Part shown: piece by piece, positions 8,758-17,569 of the stretch
Layout: each line of letters starts with the position of its first letter
Position numbering within the stretch: the stretch's first letter is position 1
Source of the DNA: Halobaculum rubrum
Lineage (GTDB): Archaea; Halobacteriota; Halobacteria; Halobacteriales; Haloferacaceae
Assembly: GCF_019880225.1 (NCBI RefSeq)
Contig: NZ_CP082284.1
Coordinates: forward strand, 2,418,001-2,482,000
Length of the DNA: 64,000 bases
Reading direction: 5' to 3'
Notes under the pieces: model-generated
What the model was told of the DNA's origin: nothing
Seen by the model: only the letters and a program-made list of their open reading frames with translations
The model's database searches: none
Position numbers and translations under genes: made by a program

Positions 8758-9133
8758 ACGGAAGTACGAGGAGAAAGCCCCGTGTTTTAGCGGGGGGATG
8801 AATCCGACATCTCTCCCCAAATACCGACCGAACTACCCAAACCGATGTTTAACTAACTCATCACCCTACCAACAGCCAACCGAGGCGGCCTGCCCGCCCG
8901 CTTAATCGGACAGTATCGGGATTCCCTGATTCCACGCAGAAGGCACCCCCTTCTGCCCGGAACACGGGGTGCAGTCACCAAAAGTATCTCCGAATCCCAC
9001 GCCGGGATAGGAGTACCGGCTGGGTGGCACAGCCAGTAGCTGTCCGTCGGGATGGCTACAAACCGTAACCATCCCAACCCAGCGGTGCGGTACCGTGGGA
9101 ATTCTCGCCCTTTCAGCGCGGGGAGGATGTCAA
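8758..9133 (+). mobile_element. Remnant of an IS200/IS605 (IS1341-type) element
   Basis: This 376-base stretch has no intact gene. It begins with a GC hairpin, GCCCCGTGTTTTAGCGGGGG, followed by GATGAATCCGAC. It ends with a second hairpin-like sequence at about 9098-9133 (CTCGCCCTTTCAGCGCGGGG then AGGATGTCA). These are the kind of 3' terminal structures found at the end of haloarchaeal TnpB/IS1341-type elements. The sequence before the second end (near 9020-9060) can be read as the ruined C-terminus of such a protein (WVAQPVAVRRDGYKP, then stop). The element appears to have truncated the DUF2891 gene. Assignment is by pattern only. Confidence 0.5.
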
Positions 9134-9834
9134 TCCTCCAACTCGCCCATCGCGTCGACGACGCGCTGGAGCATCTTCCGTTGTCCGCGCCGGAGGTTCT
9201 TCGAGACGGCCGGCTTGGACACGTCGAACTCCTCGGCGAGCGTGCCGAGCGTGGCCGAGCGCGGGCTCTCGAAGTACCCCTCGGTGGCGGCCGTCTCCAA
9301 CGTCTCGCGTTCGACGTCCGAGAGGTCCTTACAGCCCTGGATGAGCGTCATCGCGGCGCCCGCGTTCTGGATGAACCCCTGCAGTTCGGGGAGTTCGGGC
9401 TCGTCTCGCTCCAGGATCTCGTACTCGTTGTCGCGGTCGAGTCGGGAGAGCGTGCCGTCCGCCTCGCCGCGGTCGTCGAAGCCGACGTGCCACAGCTCCG
9501 AGCCGTCGGCGATGTAGAACGGCCCTGTGATGTAGCCGCCGCCGTCGCGGACGGTCGACATCGCGGCCGTCTCGTCGATGACGGTCCGAACGTGGCCGAC
9601 GCCGCCCGTCTTCGAGAGGAGTTTGTAGTCGCGCAGCCCGTCGTGTTCGCGCAGTTCCGTCAACCCCTGTCCGAGCGACTCGCGGTCGTCGCCCTCGACC
9701 ACCATCCGCGTCTCCAGCGTGTCGGTCGCCGTGTCGAACTCCCAATGCACCGCCGAGAACGCGAGGTCGTGCTCCTCGGTGGCGTGGATGAACGGGCAGT
9801 CGTACTGCTCCATGTCCAGGGTGACGTCGATCAT
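9130..9834 (-). CDS. HTH-10 (Bat-type) transcriptional regulator
   Basis: This 234-residue protein has a sensor-like N-terminal domain (about 1-160). A C-terminal HTH-10 DNA-binding domain of the bacterio-opsin-activator type follows, with LSDVERETLETAATEGYFES and then LGTLAEEFDVSKPAVSKNLRR (residues about 170-225). Such regulators are abundant in haloarchaea and often control neighbouring genes. The gene lies just downstream of the acyl-CoA synthetase and hydrolase on the same strand (64 bases), so control of fatty- or aromatic-acid activation is a reasonable guess. The stop codon lies inside the 3' end of the IS remnant, which may have altered its downstream sequence. Confidence 0.8.
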   Translation of the reverse strand: MIDVTLDMEQYDCPFIHATEEHDLAFSAVHWEFDTATDTLETRMVVEGDDRESLGQGLTELREHDGLRDYKLLSKTGGVGHVRTVIDETAAMSTVRDGGGYITGPFYIADGSELWHVGFDDRGEADGTLSRLDRDNEYEILERDEPELPELQGFIQNAGAAMTLIQGCKDLSDVERETLETAATEGYFESPRSATLGTLAEEFDVSKPAVSKNLRRGQRKMLQRVVDAMGELED

Positions 9835-9897
9835 GGTGTTCGCTCCGATCAGCGGACGATTCTCGGAGACCTACATAATAGTTTATGCCGGTGGCGA

Positions 9898-11541
9898 TCA
9901 CTGCTCGCCGCCGAACCGGTCCCGAACGGCCTCGCGGTCGATCTTCGAGGGGCCCGAGTAGGGGAACTCCTCGACGAACGCGAGGTGCTTCGGGTGTTTG
10001 AACCGGGCGAGTCGGTCGTCGAGGAACGCCGTCAGGTCGTCCAGCGTCAGCGACTCCTCCCCCTGCACGACCGCCGTTCCGACGGTCCCCCAGGTGTCGT
10101 CGGGGACGCCGATCACGACCGCCTCTCTGATCGTCGGGTGATCGGTGAGCGCGTTCTCCACCTCGGCGGGAAAGACGTTCTCGCCGCCGCTGACGTACAT
10201 GTTCTTTTTGCGCCCCTCGATGTGGTAGTAGCCGTCGTCGTCGACGCGGGCCAGGTCCCCCGTCGAGACCCATCCGCCGCCGAAGGTGTCCTCGGTCTCT
10301 TCGGGCGCGTTCCAGTAGCGGTCGGCGGCAGCGGGACTCGACAGTTCGAGTTCGCCCACGTCGCCCCGCGCGAGCGGTTCCCCGTCGTCGTCGACGACCC
10401 GCGCGGAGACGTGTGGGGCCGGCACGCCGACGGCCTCGGCCTTCTCGCGGGGCCAGTCGTCCGGCATCGCGAAGTTGTTCGGACCGCACTCGGTGAGGCC
10501 GTACCCCTGCGAGAGGTCGACGCCGCGGTCCCACCACGACTCGAGTACCGACCGCCGGCAGGGGCCACCGCCGGATTTAGCGAACCGCAGCGACGAGAGG
10601 TCGGTGTCGTCCCACCGCTCGTGTTCCGCCATCATCCGCAGCACCGCCGGCACCGCGACGAGCACCGTCGCCCCTCGCTCGTCGACGATGTCGAGCACCC
10701 CTCCCGGGTCGAACTCCCGCGCGATGACGACCGTGCCGCCGACGTGGAACAGCGGTACGGTGAGGACGTTCCACCCGCCGGTGTGAAACAGCGGGAACGG
10801 CATCGGCGTCACGTCGTCGCCGCGGAGGTTCCACGCCGCGATCGTCGTCATCGAGTTCCAGTACACCGCGCGGTGCGGGATCACCGTCTGCTTGGGCGTC
10901 CCGGTCGACCCACCCGTGTGGAGGAACAGGTGTGGCTCCGACAGCGACACGTCGGAGCGGTCCAGCCTGTCGTCCGCGGTCGGCCCGGGTTCGGTCTCGG
11001 CTGCCGGCCTGGCGGTCTCGAACGGCTCGCCGTCGAGGTCGTCGGCTGCGGTCGCGACGGCGTCGACGTCGTCGCCGACGACGAGCACCGTCGGGTCCTC
11101 GCCACTCGTGTCGGCATCCCCGAGCGCCTCGCCCGCGAGGCCGGCGGACTTCGCCTCGACGACGACCGCCGCGGGGTCGGTGTCGCCGAGGAGTTCCGAC
11201 AGCTCCGGCGGCGCCAGACGGTGCGACAGCGGCGCGAGCACGGCGCCGATCTTGCCGGTCGCGAAGAACAGATCGATCAGCGCCGGCCGGTTCCGCGAGA
11301 GCGTCACCACCCGATCGCCTTTCTCGACGCCCATCGACCGAAGGAGTCGAGCCGTCCGGGTCGCGCGGTCGTCCAACTCCGCGTACGTGTACTCGCGACC
11401 GGTCGTCCCGTCGACCAGTCCCACCCGGTCGGGGGAGAGCATCGCGCGTCTGCCGGACCAGTCGCCGACCCAATCGGGACCGGTCCGCTGTGTGCGCCCC
11501 GCCGCTGTCGCGTTCGGGACGCGCTCGCTCCCCTCAGACAT
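9898..11541 (-). CDS. Acyl-CoA synthetase-like AMP-forming enzyme
   Basis: This 547-residue member of the class I adenylate-forming superfamily would activate a carboxylic acid to an acyl-AMP and then an acyl-CoA. The visible core motifs are the phosphate loop TGGSTGTPKQT (about 215-225), GYGLTECGPN (about 345), the STGDLARVDDDGYYHIEGR hinge region with GGENVFPAEVE, and the C-terminal catalytic lysine in PSKIDRE. This is the full family length. Immediately upstream on the same strand is an alpha/beta hydrolase that overlaps its start by eight bases, and a MaoC hydratase is divergent. The set suggests acid activation and beta-oxidation-like turnover. Chain length and substrate are not predictable by eye. 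Confidence 0.85.
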   Translation of the reverse strand: MSEGSERVPNATAAGRTQRTGPDWVGDWSGRRAMLSPDRVGLVDGTTGREYTYAELDDRATRTARLLRSMGVEKGDRVVTLSRNRPALIDLFFATGKIGAVLAPLSHRLAPPELSELLGDTDPAAVVVEAKSAGLAGEALGDADTSGEDPTVLVVGDDVDAVATAADDLDGEPFETARPAAETEPGPTADDRLDRSDVSLSEPHLFLHTGGSTGTPKQTVIPHRAVYWNSMTTIAAWNLRGDDVTPMPFPLFHTGGWNVLTVPLFHVGGTVVIAREFDPGGVLDIVDERGATVLVAVPAVLRMMAEHERWDDTDLSSLRFAKSGGGPCRRSVLESWWDRGVDLSQGYGLTECGPNNFAMPDDWPREKAEAVGVPAPHVSARVVDDDGEPLARGDVGELELSSPAAADRYWNAPEETEDTFGGGWVSTGDLARVDDDGYYHIEGRKKNMYVSGGENVFPAEVENALTDHPTIREAVVIGVPDDTWGTVGTAVVQGEESLTLDDLTAFLDDRLARFKHPKHLAFVEEFPYSGPSKIDREAVRDRFGGEQ

Positions 11542-12373
11542 CGGCGAGGAACTCGACGAGCAGGTCGTTCACGCGCTCGGCCTCCTCGATGAAGAACAGG
11601 TGCGACCCGCCCTCGACGAACTCGGCGTCGGCGCCGGGGATCGCCTCGGCGAGCAGCTCCCCGTTCTCGACGGGGAGGACCCGGTCGTCGGTCCCGTGAG
11701 CGACCAGCGTCGGGATCGAGACCGCGTCGAGTTCCCCGCTGGCGTCGAACGCCTCCACGGCCGCACCCTGCGCCTCCCGCGCGCTCGGCGGCGCGTCCGA
11801 GTCGAGCCGCCAGTCGACGATGCGCTCGATCAGCTCCGGGTTGTCCTCGATGAAGCCGTCACTGACGGCGGGTGCCATCTTGTACCGGATCGCCTCGCGC
11901 TCGTCGGCGTCGTCGGGAACGGAGAACATCCGCGCGAGCGTCGACTCCGGCGTCGGCACCGCGTCGGGACCGCCGGGCGAGGTACACAACAGCGCGAGCG
12001 ACCGCGCACGGTCGTGGGCTATCGCGTACCGCTGCGCGACCATCCCGCCCATCGACGCGCCGACGACGTGGGCCGCGTCGACGCCCGCGTCGTCCAGTAC
12101 CGCTTCGAGGTCGCCGGCGAGTTGGTCGATCGTGTACGGCCCCTCCGGCACGTCGGACTCGCCCGTCCCGCGGTTGTCCCACAGCACCACGTGGTACGAC
12201 CCCGCGAGCGCGTCCGCCTGCCAGTTCCACATCCAGCGGCCGTAGCCGAGCCCCTCACACAGGACGACCGTCTCCGCCTCGGCCGGGTCGCGCCCGCGCT
12301 CCTCGTACGCGATCGCGACGCCGTCGTGTTGCGCGGTTTGCACGGGGGAAGCCTGTCCACGCGCCACCTTCAA
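11534..12373 (-). CDS. Alpha/beta hydrolase
   Basis: This 279-residue alpha/beta-hydrolase has the nucleophile elbow GASMGG (Ser at about residue 106), the acid in HGTDDRVLP (about 227-235) and the catalytic His in GGSHLFF (about 255-261). The oxyanion region is CEGLGYGRWMW and the family loop is WDNRGTGESD. It resembles esterases, lactonases and 3-oxoadipate enol-lactonase-like enzymes, but the true substrate is unknown. Translation may begin at ATG 12373. The gene end overlaps the synthetase start, so the two are co-translated. It is divergent from MaoC with 58 bases between start codons. Confidence 0.8.
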   Translation of the reverse strand: MKVARGQASPVQTAQHDGVAIAYEERGRDPAEAETVVLCEGLGYGRWMWNWQADALAGSYHVVLWDNRGTGESDVPEGPYTIDQLAGDLEAVLDDAGVDAAHVVGASMGGMVAQRYAIAHDRARSLALLCTSPGGPDAVPTPESTLARMFSVPDDADEREAIRYKMAPAVSDGFIEDNPELIERIVDWRLDSDAPPSAREAQGAAVEAFDASGELDAVSIPTLVAHGTDDRVLPVENGELLAEAIPGADAEFVEGGSHLFFIEEAERVNDLLVEFLADV

Positions 12374-12431
12374 GCGGGCGCTTCACATGTTAACCCCCGA
12401 GGCTTTCGGTCGGCGCTCCACCACTACTGCC

Positions 12432-12830
12432 ATGCCAGTCGCAACCGTCGACGACGATGCGACCGCGAGCATCGACGTGACGACCGAAACGATCGACGCG
12501 TACGCGGCGCTCACCGGCGACGAGAACCCGATCCACCTCGACGACGCGTACGCCAGCGAGACGATGTTCGGCGGGCGGATCGCTCACGGGATGCTCGGCG
12601 CCGGCGTCGTCAGCGCGGCGCTCGCGTCGCTCCCCGGGGACATCGTCTACCTCGACCAGGACTGCTCGTTCGAGGCGCCCGTCCGCCCGGGTGACACGGT
12701 CGAGGCGCGTGCGACCGTCACCGAGGAACTCGGCGGCGACCGACTCCGCGTCGAGACGGTCGCGTCCGTCGACGACGAGTCCGTCATCGAGGGTGAGGCG
12801 ACGGTCCTGTCGTTGCCCCACGACTCCTGA
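12432..12830 (+). CDS. MaoC-like (R)-specific enoyl-CoA hydratase
   Basis: This 132-residue hotdog-fold protein carries the hydratase-2 signature YAALTGDENPIHLDDAYA, followed by GGRIAHGML, with the catalytic Asp/His pair. Such enzymes hydrate trans-2-enoyl-CoA to 3-hydroxyacyl-CoA. The ATG at 12432 is preferred because the protein then starts directly with the fold. An in-frame upstream ATG at 12387 would add fifteen low-complexity residues and overlap the divergent promoter region. Its placement next to the acyl-CoA synthetase and hydrolase suggests a shared acyl-CoA pathway. Confidence 0.85.
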   Translation: MPVATVDDDATASIDVTTETIDAYAALTGDENPIHLDDAYASETMFGGRIAHGMLGAGVVSAALASLPGDIVYLDQDCSFEAPVRPGDTVEARATVTEELGGDRLRVETVASVDDESVIEGEATVLSLPHDS

Positions 12831-13046
12831 GATCCCGACTCAGTGCCGCAGCGGACAACCTCCGTCCACGCCCCGTCCAAGGGAGAACGGGTCTCGGTTG
12901 TCGAATCCGCCGGACCAGACACGGCGATCTTCGGGTGGTGATCGATGATCGGGGATCCGCGACCGATTTCGCGTTCGTGACGCTCGACGAACCATTAATT
13001 ATGTCGGCATTCGAAGAGGTACTATCCCGAACACGGGTATCCAAGC

Positions 13047-13679
13047 ATGTTCGACAACCGCACTGACGCCGGCGAGCGCCTGGCCGATCTCCTCGTGGAG
13101 CGGGGGGTGGAGGCCGATGTCGTGCTTGCGGTGCCACGGGGAGGACTCCCGCTCGGTCGCGTCGTCGCAGACCGGCTCGGGGTCCCGCTCGACATCGTCT
13201 CCGCACGGAAGATCGGCGCGCCGTGGAATCCGGAGCTCGCGATCGGCGCCGTCGCCAGCGACGGCAGCGCCTGGCTCAACGACGAACTGATCGCGCAGTC
13301 GGGGATCGACGACGGGGACGTCGCCGACCGTCGCGAGCGGGAGCGGGAGGCCGCCCGCGAGCGCGTCGACGAGTATCGCGGCGACCGACCGCCGATGGAT
13401 CTGACCGGGAAGCGGGTCGTCGTCGTCGACGACGGCGTCGCGACGGGCGCGACGATGCACGCGTGTCTCAGACAGGTCGCGGCCGCCGGCGCCGATCGGG
13501 TCGTGCTGGCGGTGCCTGTCGCGCCGCCTGACACCCTGCGGGACCTCGAATCGGAGGCCGACGAGGTCGTCTGCGTGGAGACGCCGTCTCAGTTCGGCGC
13601 TGTGGGGCGATTCTACCGGACCTTCGATCAAGTCACCGACGAACAAGCCCGATCATACCTTTCCACCGATGCAAACTGA
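13047..13679 (+). CDS. Type I phosphoribosyltransferase-family protein
   Basis: This 210-residue protein has a type I PRTase fold. AVPRGGLPLGRVVAD is at about 27-42, and the PRPP-binding loop VVVVDDGVATGATM (about 126-139) holds the two acidic residues and the Thr-Gly-Ala-Thr loop. VVLAVPVAPPDTL and the QFGAVGRFYRTFDQVTDEQ C-terminus match the group of stand-alone PRTase-like proteins that are often fused to hydrolases in bacteria. The base specificity cannot be read. The stop codon overlaps the start of the halocyanin gene by eleven bases, so the two are probably cotranscribed. The reason for pairing with a copper protein is unclear. Confidence 0.8.
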   Translation: MFDNRTDAGERLADLLVERGVEADVVLAVPRGGLPLGRVVADRLGVPLDIVSARKIGAPWNPELAIGAVASDGSAWLNDELIAQSGIDDGDVADRREREREAARERVDEYRGDRPPMDLTGKRVVVVDDGVATGATMHACLRQVAAAGADRVVLAVPVAPPDTLRDLESEADEVVCVETPSQFGAVGRFYRTFDQVTDEQARSYLSTDAN

Positions 13680-14367
13680 CGACTACTCACGGCGAGCCGG
13701 TATCCGGTCACACGACGCTCCCGAGACTGACCGCGAAGCTGCCGGTCCCGAGGCGACTGACGACGATCACCCGAGTCTGACGCGACGCGGCTTCCTCTCG
13801 GGGACAGCCGCGGGGGTCGGCGCCGTCGCGGCCGGCGCGGCGACGACGCCGGTCCGCGCGCAGGAGGGGTCGACGCGAACCGTCGAGATGACCGACAACC
13901 TCGTGTTCGACCCCGAGGAGGTCGCGGTCACGCCCGGGACAACCGTCGTCTGGGAGAACGTCGGTAACATCGGCCACTCGGTGACCGCCTACGAGGAGGA
14001 CCTCCCGGCCGACGCCGAGTTCTTCGCCTCGGGCGGATTCGAGACGGAAGACGCCGCGCGCTCGGCGTACTCGGCGGGAGACCCGGACAGCGGCGACATC
14101 GCGGGGGGCGAGACGTACGAGTACACGTTCGAGACGGAGGGGACCTATCCCTACTTCTGCATCCCACACGAGAGCGCCGGAATGCTCGGGACGATCGAAG
14201 TGAGCGAGGACGCCGGGGCGACCGAAGGCGCCTCCGGCCCGGTAGTTCCGCAGGTCCCGGACGCAGCGAAGACGCTCGGTCTCGCGGCCGCGGCCACGCT
14301 GGTCGCGACGGCAGGCTTCGCGTACGTCTTCCTGAAGTACGGCGGCGACTACGGTGTTACTCGCTAG
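13669..14367 (+). CDS. Halocyanin-like blue copper protein, Tat-exported, membrane-anchored
   Basis: This 232-residue plastocyanin-family electron carrier works on the outer face of the membrane. It has a twin-arginine signal LTRRGFLSG at residues 37-45 with an Ala-rich h-region. A cupredoxin domain follows at about 70-180, with copper ligands His103 (NIGHSV), Cys164, His167 and Met172 (YFCIPHESAGM). A C-terminal hydrophobic helix (about 200-222) and a short basic/aromatic end probably anchor it. The leader before the RR is unusually long (38 residues). The start overlaps the PRTase stop. The 3' end overlaps the convergent membrane gene by eleven bases. Confidence 0.85.
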   Translation: MQTDDYSRRAGIRSHDAPETDREAAGPEATDDDHPSLTRRGFLSGTAAGVGAVAAGAATTPVRAQEGSTRTVEMTDNLVFDPEEVAVTPGTTVVWENVGNIGHSVTAYEEDLPADAEFFASGGFETEDAARSAYSAGDPDSGDIAGGETYEYTFETEGTYPYFCIPHESAGMLGTIEVSEDAGATEGASGPVVPQVPDAAKTLGLAAAATLVATAGFAYVFLKYGGDYGVTR

Positions 14368-14959
14368 CGGACGACTGTCGACGCCCGATCGACGACAGTA
14401 GTTCGTCCGGCCGTCGGTCCGCCGGGTACGACCGGTCGTCGCCGTCGGTACAGCGGACGTTCACGACGCCGTCGACGTAGTCGACATCGCGAATTCGATC
14501 GTACGGAATCTCTTCGGTATCGGCACCGAGCGTCCAGCTCGTGTTGAGGAGGTTCGCCTCGACGTCCGAGTGGACCGTCAGCGCCGACTCGCCGACGGTC
14601 ACGACCGTAACGTCGTACCGCTTGGCCGCGTCGATCCCGACGACCGAGCCACCGGCGGCGGTCACCGTGTACACCGGGGTCCGGTCCGGGTCGATGTCGA
14701 GGCTCGCGACCGTCGCACGACGGATCTGCGCTTCAGCGTCCGCGAGCGCGTCCGCTGCGCCGCGTTTCACCGCCCGGACGCCGGCGATCACAAGCGCCGG
14801 ACCGCCGATCAGGATGGCCGCCCCGAGGTAAACCCGATCGGCCGCGAGGACGAAGTTCCCGCCTAAAAGCAGCGCCAACAGCAGCGCCCAGGGCCACTGC
14901 CAGCCGGCCGTCCACACCGGCGTGAACGTCCCGACGTCGATCGTGCCCTTGTCAGCCAT
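14357..14959 (-). CDS. Membrane protein with N-terminal TM pair (unknown)
   Basis: This 200-residue protein begins with two close hydrophobic segments (about 20-40 and 45-65) containing WPWALLLALLLGGNFVLA. A cytosolic beta-rich region follows (about 90-195), with YTVTAAGGSVVGIDAAKRYD and EIPYDRIRDVDYVDGVVNV, that resembles a PH-like or bPH domain used for membrane-associated sensing. I cannot name the family with certainty. The gene converges on the halocyanin gene and overlaps its end by eleven bases. No operon partner is seen on its strand. Confidence 0.6.
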   Translation of the reverse strand: MADKGTIDVGTFTPVWTAGWQWPWALLLALLLGGNFVLAADRVYLGAAILIGGPALVIAGVRAVKRGAADALADAEAQIRRATVASLDIDPDRTPVYTVTAAGGSVVGIDAAKRYDVTVVTVGESALTVHSDVEANLLNTSWTLGADTEEIPYDRIRDVDYVDGVVNVRCTDGDDRSYPADRRPDELLSSIGRRQSSASE

Positions 14960-15271
14960 CGTGGTGCCTCCGGGGCGTCGTCCGGCGCTCGTCGGCTGTC
15001 ACGCCCCGAAGTTGGCCGGTGGCGTACTTCGGTGTTGCTCTCGACGGCGAGCAGTCGGTACCTCGGGCGATCACCGGAACCAGACCCGACGGATGGACAG
15101 CGGTGAGTCGCCCGTCGTACCGCCGACACTCGTCGCACTGGAGGCCGGGCGCCGCCGCTGTCAGGGTCGCATCAGAACGAGAGAGACCCTGTCGGAGGTG
15201 AGGTGGTCCGCTGGGGGCGGGCAGTCGGGGGTCGGCGCGTCCTCGAGCGGTCGTCGACAGGACGCCGTCGA
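14960..15271. other. Intergenic region, no convincing gene
   Basis: These 312 bases separate the membrane-protein start from the stop of the rhodanese fusion. One minus-strand frame reads a CDEC-type fragment followed by a polar stretch, but it has no start codon and no ribosome-binding site. I do not call it a gene. The promoter of the membrane gene must lie at the left end. Confidence 0.6.
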
Positions 15272-16462
15272 TCAGTCGCTCGTCATCGCGTCCGTACTCG
15301 CGGCGCAGTTGTTGGGGCCGAGTTCGAGGGTGAACGCCTCCTCGTCGTCGGCGTCCTGCTGGCCGAGGTTGGTCGCGATGATGTCCTCGTAGTTCGCGGG
15401 ACGCGGCGGCATGTCGGCGAGGACGGTCTCGACGAACTCGTCCGTGTCGTAGCTGAGCGCGTCCATCCGCGCTTTCAGATCGCTGATCGGCGCGGTGTAG
15501 GTGTCGTCGTCGGCCGGGACCGCGGCGTCGCTGAAGTGGGCGCCGCCGATGAGGGTCTCCTCGGGCAGCGTCAGCACGCGGTTTTGCAGCGTGTCGTACA
15601 GCTGTTCGGCAGCCTCGGGGGCGCCCTCGTCACCCTCCTCGAGGTCGGGACGGGCGACGCTCTCGATGAACAGCCCGTCTCCGGTGGTGAGCAGGCTGCC
15701 GCCGAGCAGATAGGATGTCATCCCGCTGGTGTGGCCGGGGGTGTAGATCGTCTCGACGGTCGCATCGCCGACGTCGAACTCGTCGCCGTCGGCCGCCGTC
15801 GTCATCTCGTCGGCGTACGTGACACCGCGCGGGACGGCGTTCTTCGGGATGACGCCCTCGACGCCCTCCGCGGCGAGTTCGCGCAGACCGCTGATGTGGT
15901 CGGCGTGGATGTGCGTGTCGAACGCGTACGTCAGCTCTGCGCCCAACTTCTCGGCGTCGGCGATGTAGCGGTCGATGAACGCGCGCAGCGGGTCGACGAT
16001 CGCCGCCTCGTCGCCGTCGATCAGCAGGTAGCCCAGACAGCCCGAGGACGGACGCTGGTACTGGTAGACGGATCCGGGTCCGTCGTACTCGGTGACCTCC
16101 TCGCGTTCGTAGATGCGCGCCCAGCCGTTCATCCCCTCTTCGAGGTGGTTCACCTCGTAGCCGCGCTGCTTCAGCGCGCCGGCGACGTACTCGCTGGCGC
16201 CGCCCTTCGCGCACAGGACGGTGACCTCGCGGTCGTCGGGGATCCGATCGAGGACGTCGTCGTCGATGTCGTCGTCCAGGAACTCGAAGTACGGAATATT
16301 GATCGAGTCGACGGTTTCGCCGTCGATCTTCCACTCCTCGTAGTCGGAGGTCATCCGCGAATCCAGCAGCGTGACCTCGTCGTCGGCGTCGATCCGGCTC
16401 TTGAGATCCTCGGGTGCGATCGACTCGACCTCGACCTCTGGCTCGGGGAATTCGTCTGCCAT
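15272..16462 (-). CDS. Rhodanese-metallo-beta-lactamase fusion (persulfide dioxygenase-like)
   Basis: This protein of about 396 residues has an N-terminal rhodanese domain with active-site loop CAKGGAS (Cys84). It is followed by a metallo-beta-lactamase domain with THIHADH (His184, His186, Asp188, His189) and later TPGHTSG. The combination resembles persulfide dioxygenases and sulfurtransferases that oxidise glutathione- or CoA-type persulfides, although the usual order is lactamase then rhodanese. ATG 16462 is preferred over an upstream TTG at 16474. It lies about 25 bases from a good TATA box. It sits near a thiosulfate sulfurtransferase and a DsbA-like protein, which supports a role in sulfane-sulfur metabolism. 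The C-terminus has a further 80-residue acidic extension. Confidence 0.8.
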   Translation of the reverse strand: MADEFPEPEVEVESIAPEDLKSRIDADDEVTLLDSRMTSDYEEWKIDGETVDSINIPYFEFLDDDIDDDVLDRIPDDREVTVLCAKGGASEYVAGALKQRGYEVNHLEEGMNGWARIYEREEVTEYDGPGSVYQYQRPSSGCLGYLLIDGDEAAIVDPLRAFIDRYIADAEKLGAELTYAFDTHIHADHISGLRELAAEGVEGVIPKNAVPRGVTYADEMTTAADGDEFDVGDATVETIYTPGHTSGMTSYLLGGSLLTTGDGLFIESVARPDLEEGDEGAPEAAEQLYDTLQNRVLTLPEETLIGGAHFSDAAVPADDDTYTAPISDLKARMDALSYDTDEFVETVLADMPPRPANYEDIIATNLGQQDADDEEAFTLELGPNNCAASTDAMTSD

Positions 16463-16829
16463 CACGATACCCAATGGGAGTCAGTATAATAAATATTGTG
16501 CAATATAGACAATACAACTTCTCGGACCAAGACCGGGACAACAGCCATATAGACATCGAGACGTTCAAAACGGCGTATTAGCGCTAATTCGGCCTTAAGA
16601 GCTGTTGGTGCAGGGAGGCATTATTGAATAGGTAACAAAATACTGCTGTCGGTAGAGTCTTTCTTGTTCATCTTCCACAATACCTTATGATGGTCGCGAC
16701 GGCGTTCATCGGCCCGCTGTCGGAGCGTTGGCGGCGACGAACGCCGCGGGCGTTCGGTCGTTCTGGTACGACTCTCGAATATCGGGATCGGACCACAACC
16801 GTGTTGCCCGGGGAGTCCAACTCCCGGTC
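16463..16829. other. Divergent intergenic region with promoter
   Basis: This is AT-rich sequence between two divergent genes. The left part holds the TATA region for the rhodanese fusion. The right part (16580-16700) is also AT-rich, with TATTGAATAGG and a run TTATGATGG, and may contain the promoter of the DsbA-like gene. No small gene or RNA is evident. Confidence 0.6.
16483..16494 (-). promoter_or_regulatory. TATA box of the rhodanese fusion gene
   Basis: Read on the minus strand this is ATTTATTATACT, 21-32 bases before the ATG at 16462. This is the expected place for a haloarchaeal TATA box with a very short leader. The flanking sequence is strikingly AT-rich against a GC-rich background. 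Confidence 0.65.
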
Positions 16830-17507
16830 GTGACCCGACAGACACCCGGGCCCGATCGGATCCGTCCATCGAGACGCACCGTCCTCGCCGGGCTCTCCGC
16901 GGCTGCGGCAACCGCCACCGCCGGCTGTCTCGGCGGCGGCAACGGCGGGAGCGACGAGGTGCCCGACGACGCCGTCGAATCGCTCCCCACGCCAGTCCAC
17001 GGCGACGAAGACGCGCCGGTGACGGTCGCGGTGTTCGAGGACTTCGCGTGCCCGCACTGTCGGACGTTCGCGGTCGACGTCCACCCTCGACTCGTCGACG
17101 AGTACGTCGACCCCGGTGACGTGCGGTACGAACACCACGACTTCCCCATCCCGGTGGACGACCGCTGGTCGTGGGAGGCTCCCGGCGCCGCGCGGGCGGT
17201 ACAGGACACGGTCGGCGACGAGGCGTTCTTTACGTTCACCCAACGCCTGTTCGAGGAAGGGTGGACGGACGGTTCCCCGACGTACTCGGAGTCACTCCTC
17301 CGTGATCTCGCCGGCGCCGTCGACGCCGACCCGGACACGGTGGTGACCGCCGCGAGCGAGGGCCGCTACCGGCCGGTGTTGGAGGCGGACCGCGAGGCCG
17401 GACTCGACCGCGGCGTCCAGGGGACTCCGAGCGTGTTCGTCGACGGAACGCTCATCGATCGGCCGGACTACGCGACCATCTCGTCGGCGATCGACGACAG
17501 CCGCTGA
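16830..17507 (+). CDS. DsbA-like thioredoxin-fold lipoprotein
   Basis: This 225-residue protein has a twin-arginine lipoprotein signal: PSRRTVLAG followed by TAGCLGG, with Cys33 as the lipidation site. A thioredoxin-fold DsbA domain with active site CPHC (Cys74, Cys77) in VFEDFACPHCRTF follows, and the cis-Pro loop GTPSVFVDG lies near residue 200. It should act as a thiol-disulfide oxidoreductase outside the membrane. GTG 16830 is chosen as start because it puts the signal peptide at the N-terminus. An upstream in-frame start would add 34 unlikely residues. It stands between two sulfur-transfer genes and is followed by an HTH-10 regulator on the same strand. Confidence 0.85.
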   Translation: MTRQTPGPDRIRPSRRTVLAGLSAAAATATAGCLGGGNGGSDEVPDDAVESLPTPVHGDEDAPVTVAVFEDFACPHCRTFAVDVHPRLVDEYVDPGDVRYEHHDFPIPVDDRWSWEAPGAARAVQDTVGDEAFFTFTQRLFEEGWTDGSPTYSESLLRDLAGAVDADPDTVVTAASEGRYRPVLEADREAGLDRGVQGTPSVFVDGTLIDRPDYATISSAIDDSR

Positions 17508-17569
17508 GTGGCCTCCCCGGTTGGTCGTCTCCCTCGCGACAACCGATCAGCGATACAACACGGACTCAG

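Noticed and set aside
9052-11592. Long open frame on the plus strand opposite the acyl-CoA synthetase region
   Set aside because: It covers two real minus-strand genes, is Arg/Val-rich and has no recognisable domain. It is a GC-rich shadow.
14960-15271. A CDEC-type zinc-finger peptide on the minus strand
   Set aside because: No start codon, ribosome-binding site or second metal pair could be found, so a chance frame is more likely.
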